Assembly (NCBI GenBank): GCA_900541675.1
Contig: UQKU01000002.1
Coordinates: 1-64,000, forward strand
DNA: 64,000 nt
Reading direction: 5' to 3'
Source: an uncultured Collinsella sp.
Lineage (GTDB): Bacteria > Actinomycetota > Coriobacteriia > Coriobacteriales > Coriobacteriaceae
Shown: in pieces, positions 63,101 through 64,000 of the stretch
How the letters are laid out: each line of letters opens with the position of its first letter
Position numbering within the stretch: the first letter of the stretch is position 1
Position numbers and translations under genes: made by a program
The notes under the pieces: model-generated
The model's database searches: none
Told to the model about the DNA's origin: nothing
The model's input: only the letters and a program-made list of their open reading frames with translations

Positions 63101-64000
63101 CCCTCGTCCTCCTCGGCAAACGCATCGGCAACCATCTGGTCAATCGCATCGTTAAAGGCCTCGTCGACATCATTAAACGAGTTATCCATCATATACTCGT
63201 GCCACTGCTGCACGGCATTCGAGAACTCCTGTTGGCGCTCCTCGGCCGCGGCGGAATGCTTTTTGGCCGAAGCGTTGGCATCAAAACTCAGCATGGTCAT
63301 AAGCTGAGCATTGGAGATACGGTAGGTCTGCGGCATAAAGATTTGCTCAAAGTTGCCGCAGTTCACATAGGTCGAGTCATTCGCCTTGTTAAACTCATCG
63401 AGCAGCTTAAGGTAACCCTCGTCCACATACTCCGCCACATAGCGCACACGGGTGCCCTCGCGCGACTTTTGAGTCAGAGGAATCGTCACCGTCTTGCCAT
63501 CCATGCAGTCCACGTACAGGTCGAGCGTGTCGGCGGCCTCTTCGTTTCCCACCTCGAGCGTGATGTCAAAGGTCCAGTAGGCATTCTTCTTTTGTGGCAG
63601 ATGATGGAAGGTCCACAGGCTCTTGCCGGTCTCCTTGCCGTCCTTGACCAAGTTTTGCGTACCGCCACGATACGTCACACCAAAGTTCCAGACCGAAGCA
63701 CCCGGAACATAGCGCACATAATTGCGAGCCGTTACCTCTGCGGCAGCGGCGGCAACATCGGTCGAGCCCACGCGCGCTTCGAGCGTCACACGCTCGGCGG
63801 CAAGCGTATCCTGCGGCAGGTCGTATTCAATCTTGGCACGGCCGAGTTTATTGGTCTTGCCGGTGTACTTTGCAGCCGACGAGCCCGTCCCCACGGTGAG
63901 CTGCACGCTCTTGCCCGGCGCTGCATAAACGTAGGCCACATTGCCCAGCAGGCTGTGAACGTCGGTGTTGTCGACCTCGATGCGCGATCCGCTAACCTCG
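60139..64000 (-). CDS. Large cell-wall surface protein, sortase-anchored, N-terminus beyond the window
   Basis: About 1287 residues are visible; the frame is open to the window edge, so the start is outside. From the visible N-terminal side: beta-rich segments, a long helical region with coiled-coil-like and Ala-rich parts, a carboxypeptidase-regulatory-like fold (ATVELWSADD), Ig-like repeats, then a chitobiase C-terminal-like domain (WYTTNDTCPCRDEGRVKYTE). A Pro/Glu/Asp spacer and Gly/Ser-rich stretch precede ELAGTGDS, a hydrophobic helix and KRRKR. LAGTG fits the LAxTG signal of class E sortases in Actinomycetota. It is probably a large surface adhesin or stalk. No sortase gene is in this window. 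Confidence 0.85.
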   Translation of the reverse strand, partial: EVSGSRIEVDNTDVHSLLGNVAYVYAAPGKSVQLTVGTGSSAAKYTGKTNKLGRAKIEYDLPQDTLAAERVTLEARVGSTDVAAAAAEVTARNYVRYVPGASVWNFGVTYRGGTQNLVKDGKETGKSLWTFHHLPQKKNAYWTFDITLEVGNEEAADTLDLYVDCMDGKTVTIPLTQKSREGTRVRYVAEYVDEGYLKLLDEFNKANDSTYVNCGNFEQIFMPQTYRISNAQLMTMLSFDANASAKKHSAAAEERQQEFSNAVQQWHEYMMDNSFNDVDEAFNDAIDQMVADAFAEEDEGGKEDEAQGGAARKARRAPAASDGEGDDAGNDEAAQFAAELKAAVGGSAALLTQQGDSYGVNVDKMIFEDAYGTSEDWYQELAAAQGSNAADAAAIKELVDHASRAEFIAQQAEDLVGQSMGIGRLNQYGSWNDATAAALNKCAGIKASEYNGQSTSGFNDLGQALGSSLSYKAADDDTVKGFKVAAPDGDETAYIESEFIENSNNNKNQALLFNSIAMQCDILDNLYDNWNVVHSLNNSKVRGWLMAWKRNGDVSAHMKLIRTIRSLKSYKIECEMFGQVFKTDAWKAAGQAFPAATQGIGIFTGIYGVNDASKNWENVNVRMQKVKGEREGYELQHTRLLAKPEKTEDDWKCIYALRDAMEKARAFEDLLYRQLCHDSTDVAVGSIMTIAGVLTAGSAGTVVGAAYDAASTSVGSERAIKLTNAECAYDVACEQVERACQNRITVNWGELTDSEVYKANKDGLISDEKMQSIFEARYRNVAAKAAPDPAGVVYEGLLSNTVEGATVELWSADDAAGTNAVRWDAEEYEQDNPLATGAGGAYNWNTPTGWYQVRVTKDGYEEARSAWLRVPPIQTEVNIGLVSTAAPGVASAHAYTDCIEVEFAQYMDASDDALVALCAQGLGDVTYTWLDKQDDPNGKPLSRVLRIRYADAREAGSTVAFELDGARNYAGTAMARWASGELVVGVRADKLKLNVEQAVTMLDGGDFGLVAHVTDKAGKPFAGAKVSVGLESSAICSVDATQAVTGEDGAATFVLHGALPGLTTLTAAVDGTALSKQVDVRVSAEAVRPARPVATIGATTFGAWSPKENYITVPKGTKLELSAEDGTTIWYTTNDTCPCRDEGRVKYTEPIALDSNMYVRIAAQRPGMSYSEYSERLNITITVTDEAAPDPEPEPTPEPDPAPGDGEQGGGADGSGGSGVPAGGSASTTTTVTTNKSKGKGKNGKKSGGTELAGTGDSAAMTVAALGIAGATVAAAGVAATKRRKR

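Overview
The window reads as a chromosomal segment of a gut member of the Coriobacteriia, most likely Collinsella or a close relative. This is inferred from the high GC content, the LAxTG-type (class E-like) sorting signal, the Ech-type hydrogenase, and the very dense hairpin repeats in the gaps between genes. No rRNA or marker gene is present to prove the genus.

Layout. 1-8.6 kb: housekeeping and envelope genes (degenerate polysaccharide deacetylase, PRC-barrel and YtxH proteins, a stand-alone cyanophycin-synthetase-like domain, CNNM/CorC and hemolysin III membrane proteins, an alpha/beta hydrolase, a DUF362 ferredoxin protein). 8.6-12 kb: a MacB/FtsX-type exporter. 12.1-17.5 kb: an ABC-2 exporter (ATPase plus two permeases) divergent from a NarL/DesK-type two-component system that probably controls it. 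18-23.7 kb: a five-gene group 4 [NiFe] hydrogenase operon in Ech order, with the EchA-like and EchB-like membrane subunits fused into one 960-residue protein. 23.8-26.2 kb: an orphan helix-turn-helix protein, then a Schlafen/AlbA-type ATP-binding gene bracketed by two nearly identical 61-bp direct repeats. 26.3-39.8 kb: a four-gene surface locus with three single-pass membrane proteins, one of them frameshifted, and a 3556-residue secreted GLUG-like repeat protein. 40-43.7 kb: a DUF4143 ATPase preceded by a five-copy 23-bp iteron-like array, and an Old Yellow Enzyme-type flavoprotein. 44.2-49.7 kb: initiator tRNA, CoaX, a degenerate biotin-ligase-like protein, a FolP-FolK fusion with a large insertion, a sirtuin and exonuclease III. 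50.2-53.6 kb: an ECF vitamin transporter. 53.7-59.7 kb: glmU, prs, pth and an NfnAB/GltA-like flavoprotein pair. 60.1 kb to the window end: a sortase-anchored surface protein whose N-terminus lies outside the window.

The most unusual content is in the gaps between genes. At least three families of structured repeats appear. (i) Short palindromes have a GGGAC-containing core and arms that differ from copy to copy but stay complementary, often engulfing the upstream gene's stop codon. (ii) Four hairpin elements of about 154-162 bp have variable, near-perfect arms of 24-31 bp and a conserved interior with an AACCGCAGGTAGA-like motif. (iii) Seven 55-bp units (15-bp arms, 25-bp centre) lie in two arrays with a strict 80/81-bp period. 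The covarying arms suggest selection on folded DNA or RNA and could reflect a REP-like mobile system; no mobilising enzyme is visible in this window.
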